Below, piece by piece: positions 1 through 11,461 of a stretch of DNA of 64,000 nucleotides. The notes under the pieces were generated by a model. It was not told the DNA's origin. It worked only from the letters and a program-made list of their open reading frames with translations, and did no database searches. Location of the stretch: positions 26,619,946 through 26,683,945 of the forward strand of contig CM069874.1 of NCBI GenBank assembly GCA_036172665.1, in the 5' to 3' direction. Each line of letters opens with the position of its first letter. Within the stretch, counting starts at the first letter, position 1. Made by a program: the position numbers and the translations under genes. Origin of the DNA: Prosopocoilus inquinatus. Taxonomy: Eukaryota; Arthropoda; Insecta; Coleoptera; Lucanidae.

Positions 1-35
1 ACAAAAATCAAAATTTTCTAAAAAGAAATTTTGAT

Positions 36-245
36 GTGCATAATTATTTCATCAGAAATAATGATTCTCTGCACTTACCGCTTCCTCACGCTGCATACGT
101 GAAGCAATCTCCATTTTATATGAGTAAGATTCTTTTTAATAAGCTTCCTAATGAACTGCGCATAATTTCTAAAATTCAGATTTCAATTGAAAAGTATCCT
201 ACTAAGTCAGGGATTTTATTCTGCAAACGAATTTATTATTTTTAA
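36..245 (+). mobile_element. LINE reverse-transcriptase C-terminal tail (fragment)
   Basis: This reads as the last ~70 residues of a non-LTR retrotransposon reverse transcriptase. The pattern is 'TRN-like word, basic/hydrophobic stretch, FNKLPNELR, then a short charged tail', which is the usual C-terminus of insect jockey/CR1-type polymerases (family knowledge). RNNDSLHLP and ILFNKLPNELR are the recognisable blocks. The catalytic core is absent, so this is a 5'-truncated copy or one running in from outside the window. The reading frame ends in a stop just before an AT-rich 3' region and a TTTGAA tail repeat at about 345-366, as expected for a LINE 3' end. The clade is not resolved. Confidence 0.55.
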
Positions 246-344
246 TTATATTAGTTGACTTATTTAGTGATGTCTTTATCTTATATTTTTACATTCTGTA
301 ATATATGTTTATGTCTATTTCCACAGCTGGTTTCAGGACAATAT

Positions 345-366
345 ATTTGAATTTGAATTTGAATTT
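345..366 (+). repeat. TTTGAA tail microsatellite
   Basis: About three and a half copies of TTTGAA lie 100 bases after the LINE reading frame. Several LINE clades end in a short tandem repeat instead of poly(A), so this probably marks the 3' edge of the element at 36-245. Confidence 0.6.
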
Positions 367-497
367 AGTGGTAAGAGAAGCCCCGAGGAACAATGGTCGA
401 CTTGGCGTGGACGTTGTAAAAACGTAGGCACACCCTTCACTCGTGGTCAGAAAGAAATCTTGACCCTCTTCCAGGAAAGCGACGACGAAAGGCGACT
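367..497 (-). other. Possible host coding exon, strand uncertain
   Basis: Just outside the LINE tail the base composition rises and both strands are open. On the minus strand an acceptor-like ttgacag at 498-504 precedes an open stretch whose translation looks protein-like (a FVVAFLEEGQDFFLTTSEG segment). On the plus strand an open frame also runs to 519. No donor site is clear on either strand and I do not recognise the family. It may be an exon of a gene beyond the left edge into whose intron the LINE inserted, or chance. Confidence 0.2.
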
Positions 498-504
498 CTG
501 TCAA

Positions 505-3500
505 TTTAGTAACTTGTAGTTTTTAATTTTGAACTTCTATCTTCCTTCAAAAATAACATTTTCAATTGAAGTCTACTCTTGTCCAACGAAAATTTCAAGA
601 AAATTATTTTTAAACTTTAAAGAGATACTGTTAAATTGGAAAGAATGCTAAATGTTTTACTTCGTTCGATAGCTCCGTCAGCAGTAAAAAGATTAGTTAA
701 ACAAGTTATCAAAAGAAGATCTTGTCCTAAGCATTTGGAGGCATTGGTAGCCATCGTTATTAGACCAGAACATTAACGAAATTTTAATTGAGTCTGCGAG
801 AATCAAAGTAACTGGCTACCCTACTTTAATCTTCTATAACTAGTGTCAGATTTTGAACTTTCTGATAGACGCAGATTAGGATCGCCAAAATAACTTGCAT
901 GTTCTACCCCTTTCCCTCGTGTAAGCTACCTTCGAGGATATGATTAGTTTAGAATGGTTGGGATACTGCTACATGGATACCTTAAAGCGGAAATTGGAAT
1001 TTATGTAGACAAACAACTTGGTTTCAAATTATTGAAGCTTATCTGTTACTTGTCATGTTACTTGTTCAAGTTGGAGATGTTTGCTATTCTGGAAGCAATT
1101 AAGAAGTATATCGTACAGAAGCACTCTTCAATTCTTTTGAGAAATTAATTTGCCGTTGAAATAGCCAAGTAAGCTTCCACTGCTACAAGATTCCACGATC
1201 ACGAACTTAGCTCTAAAGAACTAATTAAAAATTTTTAAAAGTTAATACTTGGGATAAATTTGAAGATCTAAGTTGCAATTTTTTTTTTCTTTAAACCCAA
1301 AGTAAGTAAATACCAAATCCTGGTTTGCTTCAGTTAATCTCACTCCTAGAATCATCAGCGCCCTTCGTATAGTCAGGCCAGCAAAAAAAAAAACGGAGTA
1401 ATCAAACTGCGTGATGTACAGGTGACTGTCGTTTCTGTGAGATAAGTAGCGACAGGTTTACACTAACCCACGGTGTGTTTGAGTCTTTATTAATTGGTTA
1501 GAGCGTGCTCGTATTTGTTCTAGCTTTTGGTGTAAATACGTCTTTCCGTGTCCTTGCCATGAAGGTAATGCGTGAATCACTCCGTTTCTTCAACGACCCA
1601 ACTGATTTTCAATCATTCACTTACATAAATACGCATTTCCAGTTGAAATTGCGAACTATGGGGAGTAAAAACTGCCAATCCAGCCGTGAAGACGATTTGG
1701 CTCATATTGTGTTTCGCACACAATTTAAACATTCTAGTTTCTTATATGCATCAAAAATTTTCTAATTTCCATGAATATTTTGAGCTAACAAAAGAAATAG
1801 CTAACACTTATCGGAAAATCTTTTATTTATATATTCAAATTAATGTGAGTGCATGAAAAGTTACTTATTTTTCCGACACCCCTAGAGAAAACTAACTTCC
1901 GACTATTATTTTAGTTTTAAGCAAAAATGCTTATCCTTCCGCAATGTGGCAAATCAAACGCATATACCAAGAGTTGGTTTTCCTTACCGTGTTAGGAAAA
2001 GTGCTTCCTCATACAACGAAGAACAAGAAAATTAAAACTGAAATTATAATTAAAAAGAAAAATTGTCATTGTTCCACATTAAAGAACATTCTATAATGAA
2101 GTTACAATTTCTACTCTAACGGATAGTTTACTTTGCAGTAAACATATATTAAGACGTAAATAACCCAAGCAAGTAAAAGATCTTTCCGTGGTTAATTCCT
2201 GGAATAGTTTTTGCCGGGGAAAAGCGCGATAAAAGTGGAAAGGCGTCCATTGGTCAGAAGGGCTGCTCGTTTAGTGTCACATTTTTAGCGCACCAGGGCG
2301 AGGATCTCGTTCAGAAAGGAGAACTGTAACAGTGCCAGGGCAAAACGACCAAACGAAGTTAAATCTTATCGCTTCCAGCTTGCAGACGTCGGGCTGCCTT
2401 TGAATAATACGCCAACCAAACATCTATTTTATTTTCTATTGGCGCGTCGACGCTGGATACGAGATTGGGTTAACTAACTTCAACTTTCTTTTGCGAGATT
2501 TGATGCGTTTTTGTATTATTTTCAACAACGTAGTTTCACACCATACGACGAAGGCGTAATTACCCATCGTTTAATTTTTACTGTATATTTTCATTCAACA
2601 ATGAACGCTATAAAATATTGGTCGGAAACTTTTCAATCAATTTTCTATTGTAACATACTATGCAGCTGGTAATTTTACTGTAAATGACCGTGGATAACTA
2701 AATTATTTTAATTTTATAATTATTGTAATTCGAAGAGAGAAGAAACGGCATTCTGCACAACATAGAGAGCTTTAATTACCTTCTGCTGTATCTATTTAAC
2801 CAGACGAATTGATTTTTGGCTTATCAAACGTCTAGCGTGTTAATTTTTCTAGTAATCCAAAATTCTTAGAAACTTTAATTTTCATTTCGAAAATAGTTCG
2901 AATATAAACTGCTTAGAAAACATAAACCTTAAAAAAATTGCGACGAGAATTGAAGATATAAAAAAGTTGCTTTCTGTTCGAAATTGGGAACCTGAACTGC
3001 CTAGTCGGAAGATAATCTTATGCGAGAACGTAACATTCAAATTTAATTACTTTTTATCCCGCGCGTAGATTCCGAGCGAAAAGAGGAAAGAGGACATGTA
3101 ATCCTTTATTCCGTTATGTTTTTGCGAGGTGTACGTGTAGCTGTGTCAGTACTTCTTCACTTCTCACTCAAGTTTTCGGTTGCGAATATTTATCAAAACC
3201 AGTTCTAATACGAGTGATTTTTTTCTTAGAACTGTTTACTCTAAGCTTCCTAGATTTGAATGGCGTTTCCTTACTTGATGGATTCGGAATTAACATGGCA
3301 TACCACAAAAGTTAAATATGAATGACATCTGCGAACCCTAGATTACTTTAACTACAAGCCTTTGTTATAAGTTACAGACTCAGATCATTGCACTCTCTTT
3401 GAACATCAGTTTTATAATCGTTACCAATTGTTACCATTGTAACACAGATTCATTGCCTATTAATTTATTATAGCAGAGTGTTGCAATTTCTTTTCTAATT

Positions 3501-4558
3501 AGAATTAATGAAGGAAAAGTCATATACTAGTGCGGCTTTAATGACTTATGTGTATAAATATAAATATTATTGGACGATTTCTTATACTAAATCATGCTTT
3601 TTAATAAAACGGTCAACGAAAAATTAATTTAACTTATGAATGTAAGGAAAGCATTAAAATCTATTTGAACGAGTTGATAGCAGAGAGTGCAAGGGATTAA
3701 CATTGCGTTTGCTTTTGACTACTCAGTGGAGAAAGGAGGGATTCCCGGATGTTAATAATTAGCACCAGGGTGAACCGACTTATCAGGCAAAATAATGCGG
3801 AGCAAGGCAATTCCCGCTCCAAACCACAACAAAGGCACCAACTCGTATGTATTCAAGGGAATTATTTAGCCGAGCGGATATTCAAAAATAAAACTGTATT
3901 CTGAATTTTTAGAAATAAAGTAAATGTAAATATATTGACAAACTTAAAATATTAAAAGTGAACAATTACAATAACCATAAAACCGAATGGCAGAATTTGG
4001 ATTACAGCACTTCGATAATTTATTATTTAATTGACAATTATTCAGAGAGAAAATAAAATTTACAGCTGTCAGATGTTAAGTATCACCTGTGTCCAAGCTT
4101 CTGTGTTTATTTCCCAGGTGGTGACGGTATTGATTACCACCAAGATTGGTAGAACTGATATTGTATGTATCAGGTAGCCTCGATTCCAATTAAATCTCTC
4201 CATACATATAGCTTGATTCCTTCACATTCTGCAGAAAGTAACTGATCACGTCACGTTATACGACAAATTTTTCCTGTAATACAAAATAAGCCGAGTGAGA
4301 TATCAATATGTCCTCTAAACATTGCCAGAGGGACAGTTATCATAGGGGTTGCAATCGAAATTTTGGAATTACCACAAAAAGGTGTATTATGAATGCAGAG
4401 GGATCATAAATGATGGTGGACTTATGCCTTGGATGAATGAAATTCATCAATTACTTTTCTATAGTATGTTGTTTGTTTGGTGTTGCAATGTGAAATTGAA
4501 ATCGTACGAAACAAAGGAAAAACGTCAACGTATTTTTTTGTTTTTATGCCAATAAAGG
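505..4558. other. No recognisable gene
   Basis: Four kilobases of AT-rich sequence with only short random open frames. A more GC-rich patch at about 2190-2460 and another at 3720-3850 have no coding signal on either strand and could be conserved non-coding DNA or old repeats. Confidence 0.5.
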
Positions 4559-4568
4559 CGAATTATAT

Positions 4569-4742
4569 TGCCTATGTCGCAGGCAAATGCCTATTTTAGG
4601 TAAATAGCTTTTGACTGGGCTAATACTATTTGCCTGGGCAAATAATTTTCTGAAACTAATTTATATTTAAACACTCGTACTATTTTACTAGGTAAATAAT
4701 ATTTGAACGGACCACTTTGGGTAAATAGTATTTGGTTTTGAA
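4569..4742. repeat. Cluster of GGTAAATA/TATTTGCC half-palindromes
   Basis: The motif GGTAAATA with its complement TATTTGCC or close variants recurs about six times in 170 bases (for example actatttgcctgggcaaata near 4625). Clustered short palindromes like this are common in the subterminal parts of hAT-type DNA transposons, but I could not define both ends here. Confidence 0.35.
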
Positions 4743-5151
4743 TGTATTACAAATTAAGAGAGTTTATGTGCGTACACTTTACTTTTGAAAACCAATTATA
4801 CAGACTTTCGTAAATTCTCGCCTAGGAAGTAGAAGTATTCAATTTTATTAGTTCTCGTACTAATTTTATTTTTAACAGAAACAATGCTGGTAATAAATAA
4901 TAATAGTAAAGCAATGTCTTTGCAGTCTCCCAGGTATTAGATCCACTAATAATAATTTATCTATCTTAAACAATAGGTTAAAAGAATTATTAAGCAAATT
5001 ATACGTTTTTAAAATCTTTTTTATAACTGTAATACAACCTTAAAACAATCAATATAGCCTTTAAAAGAACAGTTGAATGTCGTTTCTCTCTAAGACAGCT
5101 ACGTTGATTTTTATTGCAGTTATCGTTACATTTATTTGAATAGTAGGCATC

Positions 5152-5261
5152 TGTTAAGATGTTTAAGTAGTTAGTTTAAGTTGTAGCAGTTTACATATGA
5201 AGTATGGTAATTGAATATATTATCTTCACTTAATTCACTCGCCATATAATATGCTAAGACA
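5152..5261 (+). repeat. 5' LTR of a decayed copia element (probable)
   Basis: A short segment beginning TGTTAAG and ending ..AAGACA lies immediately before a copia-type primer-binding site (5262-5274). The start is chosen on the TG..CA rule and is less certain than the end. No matching 3' LTR was found, so the downstream side is truncated. Confidence 0.45.
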
Positions 5262-5274
5262 TTATGGGCCTAGA
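5261..5274 (+). other. Copia-type primer-binding site
   Basis: attatgggcctag differs by one base from the half-tRNA-Met-initiator binding site TTATGGGCCCAG used by copia elements. It sits directly after the proposed LTR end and ahead of gag-like codons. Confidence 0.5.
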
Positions 5275-5389
5275 AGCCCCTGAAGGAAAGCATAGTGCAA
5301 TAAAAGTAAGTGAACATGTAAAATGTCAAAACCTTGCTTCATATCACTTTGAAATTTAGACTCCGTTACCATATCACAACGAATACATT

Positions 5390-6650
5390 GGCAACCAATG
5401 GTAGAAGCTTTGAATTGTAAAAATTATGATGCGTGGAAGATACATACGGAGACATTTTTGATAAATAATGATGTATGGAAATAGCACGAATGTAAAACCA
5501 GAAGGTGGAGCATTATTACAACAGGCACACGATTTATGGACTGCAAATGATCGGAAAACCTAGTCGGACATTTTGCTTTCAATTAGTTCCTCGGAGTTGA
5601 AGCAAATCAAAGGCGACATCACGTGACCCGCACTGAAAGTCACACTGCCCAGACAATTAATACCCCATCGAAATGGAAGGCACGAAAGCGAAGACGTTGA
5701 CATCTTCGCAAGATTTTTGATTTAGTGGATAAACTTGGTGAATTATGTAGATATTGGCGCAGAATTATTGGCGACATTAGTATTGCACAGTCTTCCGCTG
5801 AATTTTGAAAATTTTTATTATGTAATTGAATGGAGGGATGAATTACGGTTACCCGAAATTTTGCCTGTCAAATTAATAGAGTAGCAAAAATCGGTACCTC
5901 AAAAAGAAATAAATCTTGGATATTCGAACTGAATTTAAATGCAAGCGTCACCGTTCATTGTATGTTTTTCATGGAAATTCTAGAGATGACGGAGAGAAGA
6001 TACTTTATTCAAACAAAGCGAGCATCAAGAGACTAACTGAAGAAAATACGTGAACGTAACAAGGCATGTTTGCTTAAGAAGGTACTGTATGGTCTTCGCC
6101 AGGCTAGTCTTCAGTGGTACAAGAGTCTCTATCATGAGTTACAGCAACTTGGTCTCACTCCATCGACGTCAGACCCGCGTGTCTACTTTCATGATCAAAG
6201 GAGAGATTTAGTTTTTGTCATTGTTTATGTTGACGACATACTGATAGCTTCACGAATTTTAGAGAAAATAGTCAACCTGAAAAAGGAATTCGTAAGTTAT
6301 TTTGAAATCAAAGATCTCGGTGAAATAACTAGGGACAGACTTTATACGTTACAAAAGTGGTTATTCAATTCACCAAAAAAAAAGTTTATTGAAGAAGTTC
6401 TAAATCGTATCGGAATGAATGGAAGCCAGTCTCAACACCAATGTGTACAGTTACAGAATCGTGTCAAACAAGTAAATCGAATGTCAAGAATGCTGAAAGT
6501 GTTCCATATCGCGTACTTATTGGTTCTCTAATGTACCTTGCTTTAGGCACTAGACCTCACATATCAGATGCGGTGAGTTATCTGAGTCATTTTAATGATT
6601 GCTACCAACAAGTTCATTGCCTTGCGGCAATTTTTTCCCCAAATTGTGCA
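5390..6650 (+). pseudogene. Copia gag-pol remnant (gag then reverse transcriptase)
   Basis: Two blocks of a Ty1/copia polyprotein remain. From about 5400 to 5930 broken frames give gag (WKIHTETFLINND, then a block at 5750-5885 with LPLNFENFYYVIEWRDEL). From 6070 to 6650 there is reverse transcriptase: VLYGLRQASLQWY, the catalytic FVIVYVDDILIAS motif (YVDD near 6228) and, after a frameshift at about 6440-6530, the YRVLIGSLMYLALGTRPHIS block. Protease, integrase and RNase H are missing, so a large internal deletion joins gag to the polymerase. There are several in-frame stops. The gag block resembles the gag of the element at 25.2-26.2 kb, so the two are probably related families. Confidence 0.8.
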
Positions 6651-6673
6651 GAAACTATAAGAAACAAGCCTAA

Positions 6674-6783
6674 TGCTGCAATTCTAACCTTGATCGTAAG
6701 CATGGTAAGGTACAATCCAGCCATTTAAAAACACTGGCCGTAAGTAGCTTACGATGCTTACGATCAAGCTTAGAATTGCAGTA
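6674..6783. repeat. Short foldback element with 30-bp arms
   Basis: Arms at 6674-6703 and 6754-6783 are inverted copies (TGCAATTCTAACCTTGATCG against its complement with few changes), 50 bases apart. It lies at the broken 3' end of the copia remnant. The arm faintly resembles the CTGCAATGTTAGGTC part of the ribozyme element next to it, but not enough to claim descent. Confidence 0.5.
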
Positions 6784-7014
6784 TAAAAGACGAAACTTTT
6801 TCCCCGTTAAATAAACATTGTAATTTGATGAACAAATAAAAGAGCGACATCTTACTATCGCTTTTTGACCTAACATTGCAGTAGGATAGACAAATTGAAG
6901 CGGGATTTGCTCCTAATGAGTCCCCCATGCAAGGCGGCCATGCTTGCTGTCAAAGCATAATGAAAGATTTTAGAAAAATTTTGTGCAAATCGTTTTTGAT
7001 TGCAGTGAGAACCT

Positions 7015-7077
7015 CGAGCAGCCTCTGGACAGCTGTTTCAGCCCTGCTTGGGGCTTCTTCAGCAGAAACGTAGCTCG
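7015..7077 (-). ncRNA. Type-I hammerhead ribozyme, copy 1a
   Basis: Read on the minus strand, the 63 nt contain in order: stem I outer arm CGAGC, loop, inner arm UCUG; core CUGAAGA; stem II AGCCC-CAAGCA-GGGCU; core GAAAC; short stem III ACAGCUGU (two base pairs with an AGCU loop, or a palindrome pairing in trans); cleavage triplet GUC; then CAGA and GCUCG closing stem I. Every conserved hammerhead residue is present. Beyond stem I the flanks keep pairing (CACUGCA on both sides), giving a long rod. Confidence 0.85.
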
Positions 7078-7445
7078 ACATTCCCACTGCAGACCAAAAA
7101 CGACTTGCCCAATTTATTCGCAAATGCGATGTAAGAATGATGAACAAATAAAAGAGCGACATCTTACTATCGCTTTTTGACCTAACATTGCAGTAGGATA
7201 GACAAATTGAAGCGGGATTTGCTCCTAATGAGTCCCCCATGCAAGGCGGCCATGCTTGCTGTCAAAGCATAATGAAAGATTCATGGGGGACTCATTAGGA
7301 GCAAATCCCGCTTCAATTTGTCTATCCTACTGCAATGTTAGGTCAAAAAGCGATAGTAAGATGTCGCTCTTTTATTTGTTCATCATTCTTACATCGCATT
7401 TGCGAATAAATTGGGCAAGTCGTTTTTGGTCTGCAGTGGGAATGT

Positions 7446-7508
7446 CGAGCTACGTTTCTGCTGAAGAAGCCCCAAGCAGGGCTGAAACAGCTGTCCAGAG
7501 GCTGCTCG
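7446..7508 (+). ncRNA. Type-I hammerhead ribozyme, copy 1b
   Basis: Same 63-nt sequence as the minus-strand copy at 7015-7077, here on the plus strand. CUGAAGA starts at 7461, the GGGCU/GAAAC junction is near 7480 and GUC ends at 7495. It is 312 bp upstream of the next plus-strand copy, so a transcript through both would have two cut sites and release a monomer of 312 nt (inference). Confidence 0.85.
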
Positions 7509-7757
7509 AGGTTCTCACTGCAATCAAAAACGATTTGCACAAAATTTTTCTAAAATCTTTCATTATGCTTTGACAGCAAGCATGGCCGCCTTGCATGGGG
7601 GACTCATTAGGAGCAAATCCCGCTTCAATTTGTCTATCCTACTGCAATGTTAGGTCAAAAAGCGATAGTAAGATGTCGCTCTTTTATTTGTTCATCATTC
7701 TTACATCGCATTTGCGAATAAATTGGGCAAGTCGTTTTTGGTCTGCAGTGGGAATGT

Positions 7758-7820
7758 CGAGCTACGTTTCTGCTGAAGAAGCCCCAAGCAGGGCTGAAAC
7801 AGCTGTCCAGAGGCTGCTCG
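7758..7820 (+). ncRNA. Type-I hammerhead ribozyme, copy 1c
   Basis: Identical in its conserved positions to copy 1b, with CUGAAGA at 7773. The unit ends 46 bases later at the right target duplication, so this copy is close to the element's edge. Confidence 0.85.
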
Positions 7821-7878
7821 AGGTTCTCACTGCAATCAAAAACGATTTGCACAAAATTTTTCTAAAATTGTAATTTGA

Positions 7879-9430
7879 ATAAGAAGCAAGTTCCCTGAAG
7901 TGGACAACTTATTCTGGACAGTCTGTATATCATTAATTTAATGATGTACCAAGTGCAACGCCGCAAGTAGGCGCACACGGTTGTTTCAGATGTCGTCCAA
8001 TGAATTTTTTCACTAAAAATAGATTTATATGTTTAAACATCTCTCACAAATTGTGATTTGTGAGAGATGTTTTAGATCCTCTTTAGTTAATTAACGGTAT
8101 TTCTTATGTAGGTAATAAGACTACAATTTGTTCAGTGTTTCTCGCTTATTCCGTTTAGAAATTTCTCTGTAAAACATAGCACTCAGAATGCAATTGGAAT
8201 GAAATTTAAAAATGTGACAAATTTCGAGTACTTATATCGAAAATAATTTATCAAAATTTCTCCCTAATTTTCAGTTATCATTTTTTAGTTATTTTATAAT
8301 AAGTGTACAAAAAATTTTCCCATCCAGTATCTTGCTGTAATTTTTTTGGCATGTTCATGTATGTTCCGTACTTAATCTGTACCCTAACCAGACCAGTAAC
8401 CAATTGTACCAACATTTTGCAAAATGTTATTAATGTATGTCACAGTAGAGTAAACATGCCAAAATATTAGAGCACCTTTTTGTATACTTGTTATTTACGC
8501 CCTTTTAAAGAAGTAGATATACTCGAGGCTGAAATCCAGTGAACAAAGAAAATTGTTTTTGTTTGAAACAGAGCTCTGATATTTCATAGTATGTCATAAC
8601 CAACCAGGCTATTCGTATTTGAATTAAAAAGCAGCCGCAATATATACTTTCAAACAGGATAATATCGATGACGAGAAAAAAACTATTCATAAACCTGCAG
8701 GCAATACAGAAAATTTGAGCCCGGGAGGGCAATAATTACGATCTGCATTTTGAATTGATACCTTTGACATACATACCTATATGCGCATTTACTAAGCGAC
8801 AACGAAGCCGTAGCTGCATTAAAAAAAAACCTAAAAATAATTTTTTAAAAATTCAAGTAACTTTTTCATGTTTGGAGAAAATGTTTGCATAATAATAAAT
8901 TGAAATTTATATGTTTCAATATATATAAACAAAATCTTATTTTTCTTTCAATTTTGTTTCGTATTTTAGAGTTATTCACAAAGAACTGCTTTCAGAATAA
9001 TTTTATGTAACAAGGATATTAAACTTGGTAATGAAAAATTAGGAATTAATTAAAAACGAATCAATACATTCCATACTGCTGATGTGTAAAGGAAGTTGTT
9101 CTTCATTTGTATGCACAAATAAAAGTAAATGTAAATACGTTTTCGAATAGAACGGAACTTCAAACTTGATTTCATGAATTAAACAACACAGAGTAAAATA
9201 AATAGCTACATAAATTCGAAAAGAATTCAATTTGTTATTGTTATCTGGAAACTCCGCGGCAAATAAATATTGAATAGTTTCGAACGGAGCCTCGGACGCT
9301 GAAACTTTTATAAACACGGAAGAGCAATATCGCTGTTATTCTTTCGCGAGATTTGTGAAGGAACGGCGTCGCTCGCAAAATATACACAAAATTGCAAAAC
9401 GCTGTTTGCAGAAATACGTCCGAACCGACT
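7879..9430. other. No recognisable gene; one perfect small hairpin
   Basis: AT-rich DNA. The only structure I see is a perfect 16-bp inverted repeat, AAACATCTCTCACAAA at 8035-8050 and its complement at 8057-8072, with a 6-base loop. At 40 bases it is shorter than a typical microRNA precursor and could be a tiny foldback remnant. Confidence 0.5.
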
Positions 9431-9435
9431 TTAAA

Positions 9436-9519
9436 ATGAGTTTCAAAGTGTCGGTTTGCCGGATGAGCACCGAATACGAAGAACACGAGGGCGACATCGA
9501 CAAGCGGGTCACGTCCCAG
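9436..9519 (+). CDS. Possible first coding exon of a host gene
   Basis: A patch noticeably richer in GC than its surroundings contains an ATG in good context (aaaatga) followed by 28 codons (MSFKVSVCRM start, DIDKRVTSQ end). It then meets a consensus donor, CCCAG|GTACT, at 9519/9520, leaving phase 0. I do not recognise the peptide. No following exon could be tied to it in this window, and the next few hundred bases include Penelope-like remnants. The gene model is a guess from composition and splice context only. Confidence 0.3.
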
Positions 9520-9559
9520 GTACTCCATGTCCCAGCATTGAATCTACCTTAAGCCATTT

Positions 9560-10200
9560 TATTAAACCTCATTTATTCTAAGGCTTCATCAGCGACGGCA
9601 CTTCCCTCTTTTTGGGGCTTTCGCCCGGAGGAGATTTAAAATTAAATGTATCTCGGGCCGTTCTTGCGACGACGAGGACTAAACGACAAGTTTACGCTGA
9701 TAAGAGACGGTTAAATTCGGAACTGCTTTTAAATTTGTATTTGATGGACACTACGTCTTTCGGATTGCCGTTTAGTCGTAAAAGATTGCCGTTCTTAAGC
9801 GACGCTTCACTTCGGCTCTAGTTATTTGTCTTCACTCATACTTAACATGTCATTTGTTCAATGCACAAACATTAATCTTAAAGAGAGTAATGATTCTTGG
9901 TTTAGTATCTCAGACAATACAATTCTTCAACAAATATATTTTTCGAGAAAAAAGTATTTCCTGCAAATGAAATAATTTTTTTTTTAATTCTTAGCAGTTT
10001 ATTCTTTTCAACTTGGGGTCAACCATGTTGACTTCGAATTCGAACCCTCACCTAATGCTTTCTTAGCTAAGCGTGAATATAACAGATTTTTGTCATTAAA
10101 CTTAAAATCCGTGAGCGCTTCAGTGGCCTTCGAACCTGATTTAATTAACTATGTATCTGTGATTTCTGCTTTTAATGCGCTTGTGGTTTTGTTTTTGTAC
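9560..10200. other. Unassigned, possibly 5' part of a Penelope-like remnant
   Basis: Contains a 69-codon open frame at 9612-9821 that I do not recognise. The stretch leads into the hammerhead-like motif at 10241, so part of it may belong to the same old Penelope-like copy. Confidence 0.25.
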
Positions 10201-10240
10201 GTCTCCAATTGTAACTAGTCATTTAATTTTGAATTTAATT

Positions 10241-10283
10241 CTAGTTACCCCGGAAGATGACTAACTGGTCGAAACTAGTCAGC
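10241..10283 (+). ncRNA. Degenerate hammerhead-like motif (Penelope-type)
   Basis: A CGGAAGA (for CUGAAGA) is followed by GAC...GTC as a possible stem II, then CGAAAC, TAGTC and AGC. The first core word has a substitution that should abolish cleavage. The pattern matches the hammerheads known from Penelope-like retroelement terminal repeats. The neighbouring ctgtgtccacgg text is uninformative. Confidence 0.4.
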
Positions 10284-10299
10284 TTTTGTAGATATACAC

Positions 10300-11460
10300 T
10301 GTGTCCACGGATTGGGTTTACAATAGGAAAAACTTTTTTATTTTAGAGGTTTCGAGAAAAAGTCATTGTTTATAAAAGTTTTAGATTATTCTAAAATTCC
10401 CAAAAATGTTATTGAAAATGATGAATTCCTTTTGATAGCGGAGAAAAATAAAACATTGTATTTCCATTTTCATAAAATATGGCAAAATCCGGTAAAGTAA
10501 AATCATGTTAGCCAGTATTGTCAGTTAATGTTACTAACTTATGTGTAAAAATTACTCAGGCAAGAATATTAATTAGCATGTTATGGAACTTTGAATTGTT
10601 TGCCGTAAAATCCCAAAAAGAATCCTGTGTGCGGGTAAGTGAAAAATTGTTTAAAAAAATTGATAAAAAAGACCAGTGATGAAAGAGAATGAAGTTTATC
10701 TTGAGGCTGAGGATTCTATTTTGCCTTTGCCTTTTGACTTCCATAGCATTCCCTTGTCTTAACCATAAGGAATCGATGATTAAAATTATCGACGATTTAA
10801 ATATTTATTCAAAAAAGTTTTAAAATGCAGATTTTTTTAATTAAAACTTTAACATTTTTGATATCATAAGAACATTTTAATTTATGACCCAAGCAGTAAC
10901 AATTCACGTGATTTTACTAAAAAAACTTTAGATTTTGCATTATTTAAAAAAGTAAGAATTTTATGTTTGTGTTTAAAAATGGAAGTTGTACTTCGTTATA
11001 ATGTATTCACTTCTCTTCTTTTCTATAAAGAGTGCGCCCCTTGAAAACTTAAAAAACCCTAATCCAAACTGACAGAAAATCCTAACAAACCGTAATCGAA
11101 ATCAGCTTAAAATTAAAACCGTAACCTTTTATAACATGCGTGTACATCTCTGCCAGTGACCTTTGGAAAATAAAAGAAATGAACATTTACTGCTTATTAA
11201 TAATACTGCCATTCATCATAATAACCTAAGAGGAGTCGATTTATTTCTTGCAAAATGAAATTGCTACAGTAAAATTAGCACGAAATACACAGAACGAAAA
11301 TCTTTGATATCTACTAATTTCGCTATCTGGAAGAGGCCTACCGTGTCTAATGAATCATTTATAATTGCGTATAATTGAGACGTTGGCAAATTAAAATTTT
11401 TCTTTTCTCACTTAATTTCAATATCGACAACTAAGTAAATGTTTACGGTGGAAGCGATAA
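10300..11460. other. No recognisable gene
   Basis: AT-rich, only short open frames without codon bias. Nothing repeats within the window. Confidence 0.5.
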
Positions 11461-11461
11461 G

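Larger units (their letters stand above)
6829..7866. mobile_element. Hammerhead-ribozyme foldback element, locus 1
   Basis: An array of a 312-bp unit. On the minus strand about 1.45 units run from 6829 to 7282; then orientation flips and about 1.9 units run on the plus strand to 7866. The period is exact: the same word starts at 6829 and 7141 on one arm and at 7283 and 7595 on the other. The arms look almost identical, so the array is young or homogenised. Each unit holds a hammerhead ribozyme, an ACTGCAATGTTAGGTC segment and a GCGATAGTAAGATGTCGC hairpin. A 12-bp direct repeat ATTGTAATTTGA flanks it (6817-6828 and 7867-7878), which looks like a target-site duplication. The short open frames it contains are by-products of a repeated non-coding unit. 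Confidence 0.85.

Noticed and set aside
6950..7873. Identical 65-105 codon open frames on both strands
   Set aside because: They are by-products of the 312-bp ribozyme repeat read in both directions. The conserved feature is RNA structure, and the frames break at other loci.
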